Source of the DNA: Actinomycetota bacterium
GTDB taxonomy: Bacteria > Actinomycetota > Thermoleophilia > RBG-16-64-13
Assembly (NCBI GenBank): GCA_012514635.1
Contig: JAAYZX010000004.1
Location: forward strand, 1 to 42,703
Direction of reading: 5' to 3'
DNA length: 42,703 nucleotides
Shown: positions 29,901-37,988 of the stretch, in pieces
Position numbering within the stretch: position 1 is the stretch's first letter
Layout: the number at the start of each line of letters is the position of its first letter
The notes under the pieces: model-generated
The model's database searches: none
What the model was told of the DNA's origin: nothing
What the model saw: the letters and a program-made list of their open reading frames with translations, nothing else
Made by a program: the position numbers and the translations under genes

Positions 29901-30446
29901 CACGAATGGCCTCCTGCCGCTACTGATCCGACACTCGCTCCGGTTGTTGACCGGCTGAAGGCTTTCTGGGCATTTGCGCTATCCCAAGCCGACCAGTCGG
30001 AGGGAGGCAGTGAGCTATCGGAATTCGCTCGGTGGTTCGCGTCGGGGCAGTTCGATGACGACTGGGCGTTCGACCAGCTTGAGCTTGCGCTGCAGAAGAC
30101 GAGTCTGCTGAATGGCGCGCGTCTGGTTGCCGAACGCCTTGGCGAAGTCGTGGGAGCACAGCCTTTGCGCAGTGTGCTCATACTAGACAGACTCGTTCAG
30201 AGCGATGTCGAAGGATGGCGCATTCTCGGTTGGGCGGAAGAGGCCAAGAAGGTTATCGAGAAGGCCATGGAAGCCAAGGATGCGAAGACGCAGGCCGCCT
30301 GCGTCGCGCTGGTGAATCGCCTGGTCGCGAAGGGGCACATGGGATTCAGAGAGTTGCTTGACAAGAATGACAATACTCACGGGGGCGAAGAGACGCGACC
30401 AGGAAGGACCCAGATCGACAGGTATCGCAACTTCGATGGGGCGTGA
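26931..30446 (+). CDS. Large helical protein of unknown function (1171 residues)
   Basis: I do not recognise a named family. The N-terminal 200 residues include FFGDCCRLISRDCD, a THLIGHLLREIESALRDVL helix, and LHRRAHRQDLGF followed by a long helical segment, suggesting an all-alpha domain perhaps related to HEPN or its relatives. A segment NHVPNNHTVHRYFFSKL leads into about 900 residues of alternating hydrophobic helices without motif, which looks like HEAT-type repeats. There is no signal peptide, membrane segment, Walker motif or nuclease motif. ATG 26931 is chosen for the GGGGGG six bases upstream; the frame is open from 26859. Position between a HEPN gene and an ATPase-nuclease pair suggests a sensor or scaffold in defence. 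Confidence 0.7.
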   Translation: MNKGFDNELDRPVQGKRPCSLQFMDARQERIQRRLQLIGPGPAAFFGDCCRLISRDCDVASKTHLIGHLLREIESALRDVLEPYIVPEGAEGSKRGRSSDKHADEIRSVAVALDMSEDDPVLITWLSLAGQKSGAALHRRAHRQDLGFRKVDPEFQQWWENVQSVFDAVLQRFEERYAAVFEILDRLLASQPDVDTLRNHVPNNHTVHRYFFSKLNDPSWVAPLLEAGILERPPEPEIVEDGGGVRFPGWPIVEYLERMAAGHPGIHQDVLDAVLLVPETTNVRVHHGLLLVALNLPPAMSKELASEVIRWMNGPHRPLSGIEYAKLVRCLAVGGAEAEALDLAAGLFAISGDGDSLAPDAAPLRMSIWEYEKCLDVALSSLAEAAPLPTLTLMSNLLEEAIMVGGHVPGGPGGDHGGSDLSHLWRPAIEDHAQNRDYDNLPGLLIKATRDVALTTAEKRPELIPELLAALQTRALRVFRRIALHMLRVCSQNALDAVRASLLDRSFFDDPGLLHEYYHLLHDCFGILSLDDQAVILGWIDEGPDSGERATWFLEQEGRLPTDDQVTNYCDFWRIKKLMPIKELLPEARKQWFDQMVARLELPEHPDFAVYRGTFVGPTSPLELEDIQTMEPSRLVEYLGKWVPSQEWGAPTPGGLARLVTAAVADDPSQYLPVLAEISGIETTYVRGIMEGFRLAVGDNKPFDWGPVLDLAKQAVLSPWPISSAPGEVYERDSDWSGTRKTIASVIEAGLRPGETEIPVTFRDVVWQILSSLADDPDPSIADEKRYGDGGFDAATMAINTVRGQALHAVIQYGLWVAREVATTRDDKGNPPPDGAAVPELWPILDGHLDTVRDPSLAIRSVYGQWFPWIHFLGRDWAVSRLDAIFPRDPDHAPWWTAAWIAYVMHSRPFDDVLPILRPTYEHAVKLMKADEEPLLFGDRPSERLGEHLAAYVWRGAISIDPVDLLLAEFWGKADVSLRRHVLTYIGLSLHEWPPAATDPTLAPVVDRLKAFWAFALSQADQSEGGSELSEFARWFASGQFDDDWAFDQLELALQKTSLLNGARLVAERLGEVVGAQPLRSVLILDRLVQSDVEGWRILGWAEEAKKVIEKAMEAKDAKTQAACVALVNRLVAKGHMGFRELLDKNDNTHGGEETRPGRTQIDRYRNFDGA

Positions 30447-30510
30447 GCAGCTATGATGCAGTAATTGAGACGAAGCGCCCCGAGGAGATCAGGAGGCGGA
30501 GGAGGCAAGA

Positions 30511-31617
30511 ATGATTCGGCGTCTGTACATCGACAACTACAAGTGCCTCGTCAACTTTGAGCTTCCGCTGCAAGAAGCGACTCTACTGCTGGGTCCCAAC
30601 GGTGCTGGTAAGACCTCGGTGCTGGACGTGGTGTTCGCGCTGCGCCGCCTACTTAGCGGGCAGGTGAAGGTCACCGATGCCGACGCCTTTCCCTCGGCGA
30701 CTCTGACGCGTTGGCAGAGCCGGAAGATTCAGACCGTGGAGATGGACGTGCTGCTGGACAGTGAGGAGATTCGCTATCGTCTGGAGATTGAGCACAGAAG
30801 GGCTACTGGCGAAGCCCGCATCATTGTTGAGCGACTAGAGTCCGGTAAGAGGCCTCTCTTTGTGTTCGAAAAGGGCGAGGTCCACCTATATCGCGATGAC
30901 CATTCCGAAGGCCCGGTATTCGGGGCTGACTGGACCGAATCAGCTCTTGCTCGGGTTTCGCCGAGGGACGACAACACGAGGCTCAATCAGTTCCTAGACT
31001 CTATCCGCAAAACCATCGTCTGCGGTCTATATCCTGCGGGCTTCAGAACCGAAGCCTCGGCAGCAGACGCGATGCTCAGGCGGGACGCCAACAACTTCGC
31101 CGCCTGGTATCAGCATTTAGTCTTGGAGAGACAGGAGAAACTACCTGAGCTCTTCGACGCTCTTCAGGAAGTAATCGACGGCTTCCGTAGTCTGTCCATG
31201 CCTCCCGTTGGCTTGGACACCCGCGCGTTGATGCTAGCTATTGAAGAACACGGGCAGCGATATGAGCTCAGGCTCGATGAGATTTCCGACGGCCAGCGTG
31301 CGCTGGTCGCCCTTTACTCTCTTGTTAGGCTTGCGGCTGGACAGGGATATACACTTTTTCTCGATGAGCCAGAGAACTATCTGGCACTTGCCGAGATCCA
31401 ACCATGGCTCATCGAGCTGGTTAACGCCTCGGGCGGAGAGGTACCTCAGGCGGTCCTCTGCTCGCACCACCCTGAGTTGATTGACTACCTCGGGGTAGAC
31501 CACGGGCTAGTACTGCGCAGGGAGAGCTCGGGCGTCACTGTGGTGCGTCCGGCGAGTGAGCTCGCAACTGATGGCGGACTCAGGCTCTCAGATATCATCG
31601 CTCGCGGGTGGGAGTGA
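30511..31617 (+). CDS. AAA_21/OLD-type ATPase (AriA-like)
   Basis: This 368-residue ABC-like ATPase of the OLD/RloA type has Walker A GPNGAGKT at 28-35, the signature-like ISDGQRAL near 257, Walker B LFLDEPEN near 281, and the switch histidine in CSHHPELIDYL near 317. The first residues, MIRRLYIDNYKCL, are typical of the class. OLD ATPases sense or load nuclease partners in defence. Unlike OLD itself it has no C-terminal TOPRIM domain; that domain is supplied by the next gene, which overlaps it by one base. This two-gene layout resembles PARIS (AriA plus AriB). A GGAGGAGG ribosome site precedes ATG 30511. Confidence 0.88.
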   Translation: MIRRLYIDNYKCLVNFELPLQEATLLLGPNGAGKTSVLDVVFALRRLLSGQVKVTDADAFPSATLTRWQSRKIQTVEMDVLLDSEEIRYRLEIEHRRATGEARIIVERLESGKRPLFVFEKGEVHLYRDDHSEGPVFGADWTESALARVSPRDDNTRLNQFLDSIRKTIVCGLYPAGFRTEASAADAMLRRDANNFAAWYQHLVLERQEKLPELFDALQEVIDGFRSLSMPPVGLDTRALMLAIEEHGQRYELRLDEISDGQRALVALYSLVRLAAGQGYTLFLDEPENYLALAEIQPWLIELVNASGGEVPQAVLCSHHPELIDYLGVDHGLVLRRESSGVTVVRPASELATDGGLRLSDIIARGWE

Positions 31618-32153
31618 TGCCCCGCAGGGTCAACATCGTCATTCTCTGCGAAGATACTCAACAGGGAGTTTTCGCCAACAGGTTCCTCGAGTTGGCAGGC
31701 AAGAGCATCAGAGTCATGCGCATCGAGAAGGGCCCGGGCGAGGCCTTTGTGCGGAAGCAGTTTCCCAAGGAATTGGCCTATTATCGGGCACGGAAGCACA
31801 AGGTCGACCAAGCACTCATTGTCATCATCGACGCGGACACGCTAGGCGTCACCAAGCGCGTGAAGCAGCTCGAGGCGGCCATCAGCGAGGCTGGCCAGGA
31901 CCCGCGAGGTGTAGATGAAAGGGTCGCGCTTTTTGTCCCCGCCCGCAATATCGAGACATGGATCGCCTATCTTGACGGTCAGACCGTCAACGAAAGCGAT
32001 CCTTACCCCAAGTTGAGGCTTGAAAGCGATTGCAGACGGGCTGTTCGCTGCCTTCATGACATGTGTCAGCGGAACGCCCTTCGCGAGCCTGCCCCGCCGT
32101 CGTTGAAACAAGCGTGCGACGAGTATCGCTCACGTCTGGGTAGGCAGATCTGA
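31617..32153 (+). CDS. Stand-alone TOPRIM-like nuclease partner of the ATPase
   Basis: This 178-residue protein has the TOPRIM signature: acidic E12 in VILCEDTQQG at the first strand and the DxD pair D72/D74 in VIIDADT. Then come VALFVPARNIETWIAYL and SDCRRAVRCL, which recur in the companions of AAA_21 ATPases. TOPRIM domains of this kind cut nucleic acids with metal ions in OLD and PARIS systems. ATG 31617 uses the last base of the ATPase stop (TGATG), so the two are translationally coupled. It lacks the longer body of DUF4435 AriB proteins, so it would be a compact variant. The nuclease role is inferred from the motif. Confidence 0.72.
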   Translation: MPRRVNIVILCEDTQQGVFANRFLELAGKSIRVMRIEKGPGEAFVRKQFPKELAYYRARKHKVDQALIVIIDADTLGVTKRVKQLEAAISEAGQDPRGVDERVALFVPARNIETWIAYLDGQTVNESDPYPKLRLESDCRRAVRCLHDMCQRNALREPAPPSLKQACDEYRSRLGRQI

Positions 32154-32172
32154 AACCCGACAACGGACTGGA

Positions 32173-33312
32173 TTGGGAGAGAACGGCATCGCCGTTGTTC
32201 ACGTTGACATAAGACCCGAGATGCTTCGGTGGGCATGGGAGCGCGCCGGATACGACTTGGACGACCTTGCCGGGCGCATCCCTCAGCTATCCTCCTGGCA
32301 TCAAGGAGAGAAACGGCCCACCTTGAAGCAGCTTGAGGATTTCGCCAAGGTCACGCGCGCCCCGATGGGCTACCTGTTCCTGGCTGAGCCGCCGGTAGAA
32401 CGTATCCCCATTCCCGACCTGCGCACGATCGGGGGCGGCCGTATCGATCGGCCCAGTCCCGATCTTCTCGACACGCTCTATCTCTGCCAGCAGCGCCAAG
32501 AATGGTACCGCGATCATGCGAGGATGAACGGTGAGGCACCGTTGAGCTTCGTCCGTTCTGTGACCACAGACAGTGCCGTTGATTCGGTGGCCGGCGACCT
32601 CCGCCAGGTGTTGGGCTTCGACCTCGATGAACGTCGACGTGCTCCCACTTGGACCGACGCCCTGCGCTCTTTCATCGAGCAGACGGACTCCCTTGGCGTG
32701 CTCGTGATGGTGAGCGGTGTCGTAGGAAACAACACTCATCGCAAGCTCGATCCGGAGGAATTCCGCGGCTTCGCGCTGGTGGATGATCTCGCCCCACTGG
32801 TGTTCATCAATGGAGCAGATACCAAAGCTGCGCAGATGTTCACGCTTGCTCACGAACTCGCGCATGTGTGGCTGGGCGAATCCGCTCTCTCTGACGCCAG
32901 CCCTCTTTCGGCGCCCTCTCGGTCTGTCGAGGCTTGGTGCAACAAGGTGGCAGCAGAGCTTCTCGTGCCCTTGGCCGCTCTGGGGGAGCACTATCGCCCG
33001 GCAGCAGACCTACGGGAGGAGCTCGACCGTCTGGCCAGGGTGTTCAAAGTCAGCACCTTGGTGTTGCTCCGCCGCATCCACGATGCGGGCGGTCTGAGTC
33101 GAGATCTGTTTGAGACGGCCTACGCTCAAGAACTCAAACGGCTCCGCGCCGTTCCTCGAGGAGGTGGCGGAGACTTCTACGCCACGCAATCCGCGCGGGT
33201 GGGGAAGCGTTTCGCCCGAGCATTGGTCGCCAGTACGCTGGAGGGCCAGACACTCTACCGAGATGCATTCCGCCTGCTGGGTATCTCCAAGCTGGCGCCT
33301 CCGCACCGGTGA
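32173..33312 (+). CDS. XRE-family regulator with ImmA/IrrE metallopeptidase domain, C-terminus clipped
   Basis: An N-terminal HTH of XRE type (MLRWAWERAGYDLDDLAGRI, then PTLKQLEDFAKVTRAPMGYLFL) is followed by an ImmA/IrrE domain with the zinc motif HELAH at 227-231. Such proteins repress and, on signal, cleave repressors; many are antitoxins paired with a downstream DUF4411 PIN-like toxin. No such toxin follows. The last residues (RLLGISKLAPPHR) depart from the family and the frame runs straight into an AlbA_2-like fragment, so the final turn of the protein and the partner gene have been lost by rearrangement near 33292. TTG 32173 is used because it keeps the conserved VDIRPEML start; ATG 32221 is an alternative. 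It closes the defence unit. Confidence 0.85.
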   Translation: MGENGIAVVHVDIRPEMLRWAWERAGYDLDDLAGRIPQLSSWHQGEKRPTLKQLEDFAKVTRAPMGYLFLAEPPVERIPIPDLRTIGGGRIDRPSPDLLDTLYLCQQRQEWYRDHARMNGEAPLSFVRSVTTDSAVDSVAGDLRQVLGFDLDERRRAPTWTDALRSFIEQTDSLGVLVMVSGVVGNNTHRKLDPEEFRGFALVDDLAPLVFINGADTKAAQMFTLAHELAHVWLGESALSDASPLSAPSRSVEAWCNKVAAELLVPLAALGEHYRPAADLREELDRLARVFKVSTLVLLRRIHDAGGLSRDLFETAYAQELKRLRAVPRGGGGDFYATQSARVGKRFARALVASTLEGQTLYRDAFRLLGISKLAPPHR

Positions 33313-33538
33313 GCGCGACCCGCGCATCGAGCACAGCGCGCTCAAGACCATCGCCGGCTTCCTGAACGCGAGCGGCGGCACCCTGATCATCGGCGTCGCT
33401 GACGACGGTGTACCGGTGGGTATCCAAGAGGACGGCAACACGGAGCGCTTCTACGTGCGCACCGGCGCCTCGACCACCGAGCTGACGCCCAGCCAGGCCA
33501 ACGAGTACGTGGGGCAGAGGTTCCGGGCGGGGGCGTAG
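33292..33538 (+). pseudogene. AlbA_2-like (Schlafen-type) fragment, copy 1
   Basis: In a frame different from the ImmA gene, the sequence reads WRLRTGERDPRIEHSALKT, AGFLNASGGTLIIGVADDG and then FYVRTGASTTELTPSQ to TAG 33538. This is the AlbA_2 domain (putative DNA-binding, found in ATP-dependent helicase-like regulators), but the 60-70 residues that normally lie between GVADDG and FYVR are missing. It has no start codon of its own because the 5' end was replaced at the junction with the ImmA gene. It is 91% identical to the copy at 40325. Confidence 0.75.
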
Positions 33539-33558
33539 AGCCTGGCGAGGCCGGCCCG
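33304..33558 (+). repeat. 255-bp direct repeat, copy 1
   Basis: A hand alignment with 40325-40579 shows the same length, no gaps and 24 mismatches. Thirteen mismatches are at third codon positions, and the 20 bp after the stop codon are identical. The two copies bracket a 6.8-kb segment. Confidence 0.9.
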
Positions 33559-33685
33559 TTTCGCGTTGGTCCCTAACATCTTGAAGGGCGAGGCCTCGAC
33601 CCAAGAGGCAGCCCGCGTCCAGTGCGGACCTCGTCATCATCGGCCCGCGAAGACCCAGAGCAGGTGACCAGTCCCGAGGCTCAGG

Positions 33686-34933
33686 TCACTGCTTCTGGCC
33701 GCACATCGAACAGAAAGCGTCACCCTCCTCCATAGGGCTGCCGCACCCGGTGCAGAAGACGCGCCTTGAGGCAGGCGCGATCTGCGGCTCAGCCGACTGA
33801 GCAGGGACGGCCTCAGGCACCGCCACCGGCTCCGTCTGTGCAGTTGTGCTTCGAAGCTCTGATAGCAGGGCGTCGCGGGAGAAGGGCGTCGCGGCGCGCG
33901 GGGCAGCGGCGGTGGGCTCCGCTTCAGCCGGTCCCGCTCCAGCCGGCGCGGCGCCGGCCGGTCCGTCCGCCATGTCGGTCACGATCTCTATGAACAGGTA
34001 CGAGCCCACCTGTAGGATCCCCACCTGTCCGTCGTTCGTGGGGCTGAGCTCAGCCACCCAGAGTCCCTCACCGGTGCGCCATCCGAACAGAATGCTCGCC
34101 TCCACGGTAGCCGGACCGGCGAGATGCCTCGACACCAGCCCGAAGGTGGCCCTTGACCGGGCTACCTCGCGGCAGAGCACTTCGAGTTCCCTGCGGGGTG
34201 CGTAGAGGGCTTGGTCCTCAGCGGCCCTGACGTACTCCAGCAGTCCCACGCTGGCGAGTTCGGCCAAGACTGCGGGGATCTCCGCCTCGAACCCGGCAAG
34301 AGACCGGTCAGGCTCGAGTAGGAAGAGCGTAGACACCGACCATCCGGGATCCACCTTGGTAACGCCGGTGTTCCAGGCCTCCACCACTTCCGCGGTGCCC
34401 ACCCCGGCCGGGAAGCCGCCCGACCGAGCCAACTCGCGTGCCAGCCGCGCGGCTCTGTAGGCATCCACGTACGCAGCCAGACACCAGAACTGCCGGCGGC
34501 TCACGTCCATGCGGACCAGCGGAGAATCGGTGACCTCTTCCAGGGCGAAGTGCCCCAAGAGGGCGGCACGGATCTCCGAGAGCGACCACGGTCCGCTGAG
34601 CTTCAGCCCGTCCCCGGATACATCGGCACTGAACGCGGGCCCGGCCCCTTCGGCGTCCGAGAACACGTACTGCCCCAACTTGACGCCTTCGGCGTCCGCG
34701 TACAAGAAGGCGAACGACCGCGTCGGGTCCACTAGGGCAGGGGCCGCGCAGTCCCAGGGGCCGTCCATCTCTTGGAGGCGGGCGGCCATCTCGGCCCGGT
34801 CTTCCGGCCCCTCGGGGAGTGGTACCGCCAGCAGAGGCGACAGAAGGTTCCGTCCCACACCCTGCAGGCCGGCCAGGGCCTTGAGGGCAGGGGGCGACAA
34901 CCTGACGGTCCGCTTGTCTTCGTGATCGCTCAT
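33686..34933 (-). CDS. Protein with C-terminal zinc ribbon
   Basis: The 415-residue product has no recognised N-terminal domain. An Ala/Pro-rich linker (about 320-385) leads to a C-terminal zinc ribbon, FCTGCGSPMEEGDAFCSMCG, of the zinc_ribbon_2 type. The body has mixed strands and helices (LSEIRAALLGHFAL, FWCLAAYVDAYRAARLA, a VSTLFLLEPDRS strand), and one region resembles ESX-secretion or EspG-like accessory folds only vaguely. No signal peptide or membrane helix is seen. It is last of four genes in a minus-strand operon, 48 bp after the secreted 828-residue protein gene. Function unknown. Confidence 0.7.
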   Translation of the reverse strand: MSDHEDKRTVRLSPPALKALAGLQGVGRNLLSPLLAVPLPEGPEDRAEMAARLQEMDGPWDCAAPALVDPTRSFAFLYADAEGVKLGQYVFSDAEGAGPAFSADVSGDGLKLSGPWSLSEIRAALLGHFALEEVTDSPLVRMDVSRRQFWCLAAYVDAYRAARLARELARSGGFPAGVGTAEVVEAWNTGVTKVDPGWSVSTLFLLEPDRSLAGFEAEIPAVLAELASVGLLEYVRAAEDQALYAPRRELEVLCREVARSRATFGLVSRHLAGPATVEASILFGWRTGEGLWVAELSPTNDGQVGILQVGSYLFIEIVTDMADGPAGAAPAGAGPAEAEPTAAAPRAATPFSRDALLSELRSTTAQTEPVAVPEAVPAQSAEPQIAPASRRVFCTGCGSPMEEGDAFCSMCGQKQ

Positions 34934-34981
34934 GCCGCGTAGCCCCTCCTCGTGTCTCTCCTCATATCTTGATCGAAGCCC

Positions 34982-37468
34982 CTACTTCCAGGCCTTAGGA
35001 GTGAGGTTCTTGCTCTCGATGATGGAACGAAGCCGGTTGGCGAGCCCCTCCACGCCTCCGTTCACGCCCAGGTTCCTTACCGCTTGATCCACCATCGCCG
35101 GGTCGCCACCGCGCTCCACTATCTCAAGAGCGTCCATGGTCTGGGGATCGAGGGCCCTTCCCGCCGCCTCCGCCGTCTTCTGCGCCGCCTTACCGGTCTT
35201 TTTCAACCCCTCCAGCGCTTCGGTCTGCGAACTGTAGGTGCCCTCCCGCCACGGCTTGCTGAACTTCTCCTCCGCGTAGATCCTGCCCATCTCCGCAGGA
35301 TCGCTGGTCATCTTGCCGGTGGCCTTGGTGTGAGCGGCCTGCTTCTCAGCAAGACTCATCTGGCTCCACTCCTCGGTGCTGATCTGAGGCGGTCGCTCAG
35401 CGCTGTACTCGGCGATGTATTCGGGAGCCGTCCTGTCTATGATCATCTGCTGATACTGCCGAGCGTGGGCCGCCTGCTTGTCGGCCAGACTCATCTTGTC
35501 CCACGTGGCCTGATCGATGCCCTCGACCGGCGTGGAGGCGTCGAACTTGCTCGCCTTGGCAAAGGCCTTGTTGTGGACGGCTTCCACGTCCGACCTGGGT
35601 ATGGGCTCCTCGACGGTCCGGATCTTTCCGTCTTTGCCCACTATCTGCTTCTCATGCACGTACATGACATCCCGGTCGGTGCTGCCGGCAGCGTCGGCTG
35701 CCCCGCCCGTGCTCACTTCCTTGGCCCGGATCTTGCCCTCCGCGTACTTGGGGTTCTTCTGCAACTCCGCCGCGACGGCCTCGTCGGTCTCACCGTAGAT
35801 GGCGCGCCTACCCTTCTTGACGGCCTCCGTGACCTCAGACGGCACCGGCTTCTTGGTCTTGCCCAACACCTGGCGAGTGGAGGTCGGGTCCTTGGTGACC
35901 TCCAGCACGTCCTTGGAAGTGATGGGCTCGCCGTTCTTGACCTTCTGGGCGAAGTCGTCCAGGGTCTCCGCCACCCCCTGCTTGTACTTCTTGAAGGCGG
36001 CGGCTTTCTCCCGCGGCACCATCTTTTCAGCCTGGGCCACAGCCTCTTTCGGCGTCATCTTGCTGACTCGCGAGCCGGGCTGAGGCGACTTCACCGGCTT
36101 CGGGGCGATCGGTGTGGGCTTCTTGGGAGCACGTCCCAGAGATTCCTTGAGACTCTTGCACTTGGTCTCCGGGGCGCCCTTCAGGTCTTTGGCCGATTCC
36201 CGCATGAGGAGGGCGTTGGCGATCTTGAGAGCTATGCAGGAGACAGCCCAAGCCTTTCCTTCAGGAGACATGTGCGGGTCTAGCAGCGTCTCGCACTCCT
36301 CAATGGGGTTGATGGTCTCCAGTATGTCCTTGCCGATGTTCAGCCCCGTGTCCCAGATGATGGACGGCGATTCGTAGATTTCTTTGATCACCGACGGTTC
36401 TCTATTGCTGAATACTCCCAAGCTCGACTTCCCGACATCTACACCGCCGGTGATGTCGATGAGTTCAGCCCAGCCGGTCGCGACGGTCTTCACCATCCCG
36501 ACGCCGAAGTCGAGTGCGCCCACAATTCCCGCCACTATGACATCCACCCCGGTCTTGACGATCGCCCCACCTGTGCTCTCGGGGACCCATTCGCCGGACG
36601 GTGCCTGTCCCGGTGGCTGGTAACCCGGAGGAGGCGTGGTGCCGGGAGGATAGATGAGCGGACCACCCGGAGTCTGGCGATAGGGCCTCGGCGGTCCGAT
36701 GCTCGGTCCGTTGCGCGGCGGTCCGATGCTGGGCCCGTCGTGTGGCGGGACGTACTTGGGACGAGGCGGTCGGGGCGCGGGCGGAGGAGGAGCGCCGCCC
36801 CCGCCGAACAAGCCGCCGGCTAAGGAAAGGCCCCCAGCCACGAGACCGGGCACGAGCGTGCCGGCCAACCACTCCCACCACCTTGCAGGACCGGGGACTT
36901 TGTCGGCCGGCCGGCCGGGCTTCTTCCCGGTGCCTTCGCCGGCACTGAGTGAGGTGGAGGTGGTGGCCGCTGCGGCCCCTCCCTTGCCTTCGAAGGAGCC
37001 GCTGACGGCCAGCGCCCGCCCTCCTGCGTTGTACTCGCCGCTCAGGACGATGCTGACCGATCCAGATGCCCCTTTCGGTACGTCTACGCCGACGGAGAAC
37101 GATTCAGACCAGGGATCCGGGCCCAGGCCATGCTCGTTCGGCGGTGACTTCGCGCTGAGCGTATCGGAGTTCTCGCCCGCGCTCACCGTCACGCTGAGGG
37201 CGGCCGACCAGCCGGCCGACGCGCTGACGGAGCCGGAGACCTCTATCCGCTTACCGGTGAGCTTGCCTGTGATGATCCTGGAGGTGGTGAAACCTCCCAC
37301 GTCCTCAGTGGTCTCGATCTCCACTCCCGAGATGGAGTAATCGATGACCAGTCCGTTGAACGCGCCGCTGGTGGGGAGCCGGTCGGCAAGAGCGACCGAG
37401 GACAAGGCGAGCAGGCAGACGAGAGCCGCGCCCATCGTCCACGCCAGGTGACGTGCCACCCTCCTCAT
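34982..37468 (-). CDS. Secreted, membrane-anchored 828-residue protein of unknown function
   Basis: A signal peptide (WTMGAALVCLLALSSVALA) leads to a beta-rich exported domain with Ser/Gly-rich strands (about 30-165). A hydrophobic glycine-rich segment that may span the membrane (LVPGLVAGGLSLAGGLFGGG, about 200-222) comes next, followed by a proline-rich linker with repeated GPSIGPPR units (to about 300). A second hydrophobic stretch (VDVIVAGIVGALDFGVGMVK) follows. The last 400 residues are Lys/Ala-rich and helical. They include STDRDVMYVHEKQIVGKDGK and two copies of a 14-residue motif near 650 and 697 (WDKMSLADKQAAH, WSQMSLAEKQAAH). The C-terminal part could be an effector or binding domain as in polymorphic toxins, but no known toxin motif is visible. 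Confidence 0.65.
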   Translation of the reverse strand: MRRVARHLAWTMGAALVCLLALSSVALADRLPTSGAFNGLVIDYSISGVEIETTEDVGGFTTSRIITGKLTGKRIEVSGSVSASAGWSAALSVTVSAGENSDTLSAKSPPNEHGLGPDPWSESFSVGVDVPKGASGSVSIVLSGEYNAGGRALAVSGSFEGKGGAAAATTSTSLSAGEGTGKKPGRPADKVPGPARWWEWLAGTLVPGLVAGGLSLAGGLFGGGGAPPPPAPRPPRPKYVPPHDGPSIGPPRNGPSIGPPRPYRQTPGGPLIYPPGTTPPPGYQPPGQAPSGEWVPESTGGAIVKTGVDVIVAGIVGALDFGVGMVKTVATGWAELIDITGGVDVGKSSLGVFSNREPSVIKEIYESPSIIWDTGLNIGKDILETINPIEECETLLDPHMSPEGKAWAVSCIALKIANALLMRESAKDLKGAPETKCKSLKESLGRAPKKPTPIAPKPVKSPQPGSRVSKMTPKEAVAQAEKMVPREKAAAFKKYKQGVAETLDDFAQKVKNGEPITSKDVLEVTKDPTSTRQVLGKTKKPVPSEVTEAVKKGRRAIYGETDEAVAAELQKNPKYAEGKIRAKEVSTGGAADAAGSTDRDVMYVHEKQIVGKDGKIRTVEEPIPRSDVEAVHNKAFAKASKFDASTPVEGIDQATWDKMSLADKQAAHARQYQQMIIDRTAPEYIAEYSAERPPQISTEEWSQMSLAEKQAAHTKATGKMTSDPAEMGRIYAEEKFSKPWREGTYSSQTEALEGLKKTGKAAQKTAEAAGRALDPQTMDALEIVERGGDPAMVDQAVRNLGVNGGVEGLANRLRSIIESKNLTPKAWK

Positions 37469-37481
37469 CCCGCCACCCTTC

Positions 37482-37973
37482 TCATCCCGCCACCTTCTGG
37501 AAGGCGTAGGTGAAGACCACCCATACGCCCGAGAAGACGAAGGCCACGATGGTGGAAACCACCAGGTAACGGGTCTTGCGGCCGGCCTGGCGCATGACTT
37601 CAGCCCCCGCCGCTGCTCCTCCGGTCATGATGGACGCTTGGATGAACGCCTGCGCGGCCGGCCAGTCATAGACCAGTTGGGCCAGAAGGGCCATGACCGT
37701 GAAGGGCAGCACCACCAGGAAGCCGCGCACCACGGCGCCCCAGACCGCCCCGTAGCCCCAAGGCCCGAGGGTGCCCGGATCGGCCGCCAGGTTCAGCCCG
37801 GTGACGGCGGCCACTCCCAGAAGGGTCAAGGCGAAGCCGATGGCGGTGTAGATGGCCACCTGGCCGGCCCCCTCACCCACCACGCGCCCGTTCAGCCAGG
37901 CGAGCACCGCGAAGCAGCCCAGCACGAGTAGACTGGCTACTATCCTCATGGCGATCCCCTGGTTCTGGTCCAC
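37482..37973 (-). CDS. Small integral membrane protein
   Basis: This 163-residue protein has about five hydrophobic segments (IVASLLVLGCFAVLAWL; YTAIGFALTLLGVAAVTGLN; FLVVLPFTVMALLAQLVY; FSGVWVVFTYAF and others). No family is recognised. GTG 37973 is preceded by a GGAGGAAGAAGGA stretch; ATG 37949 with AGGGGA upstream is also possible. It lies between the GYF-Yip1 gene (15 bp before) and the secreted 828-residue protein gene (13 bp after), so it is almost certainly co-transcribed and may be part of the same envelope complex. Confidence 0.65.
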   Translation of the reverse strand: MDQNQGIAMRIVASLLVLGCFAVLAWLNGRVVGEGAGQVAIYTAIGFALTLLGVAAVTGLNLAADPGTLGPWGYGAVWGAVVRGFLVVLPFTVMALLAQLVYDWPAAQAFIQASIMTGGAAAGAEVMRQAGRKTRYLVVSTIVAFVFSGVWVVFTYAFQKVAG

Positions 37974-37988
37974 TCCTTCTTCCTCCTC

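Noticed and set aside
35084-36283. Plus-strand ORF of 399 codons opposite the secreted protein
   Set aside because: Arg/Leu-rich antisense shadow; the minus strand has a signal peptide, operon spacing and domain structure.
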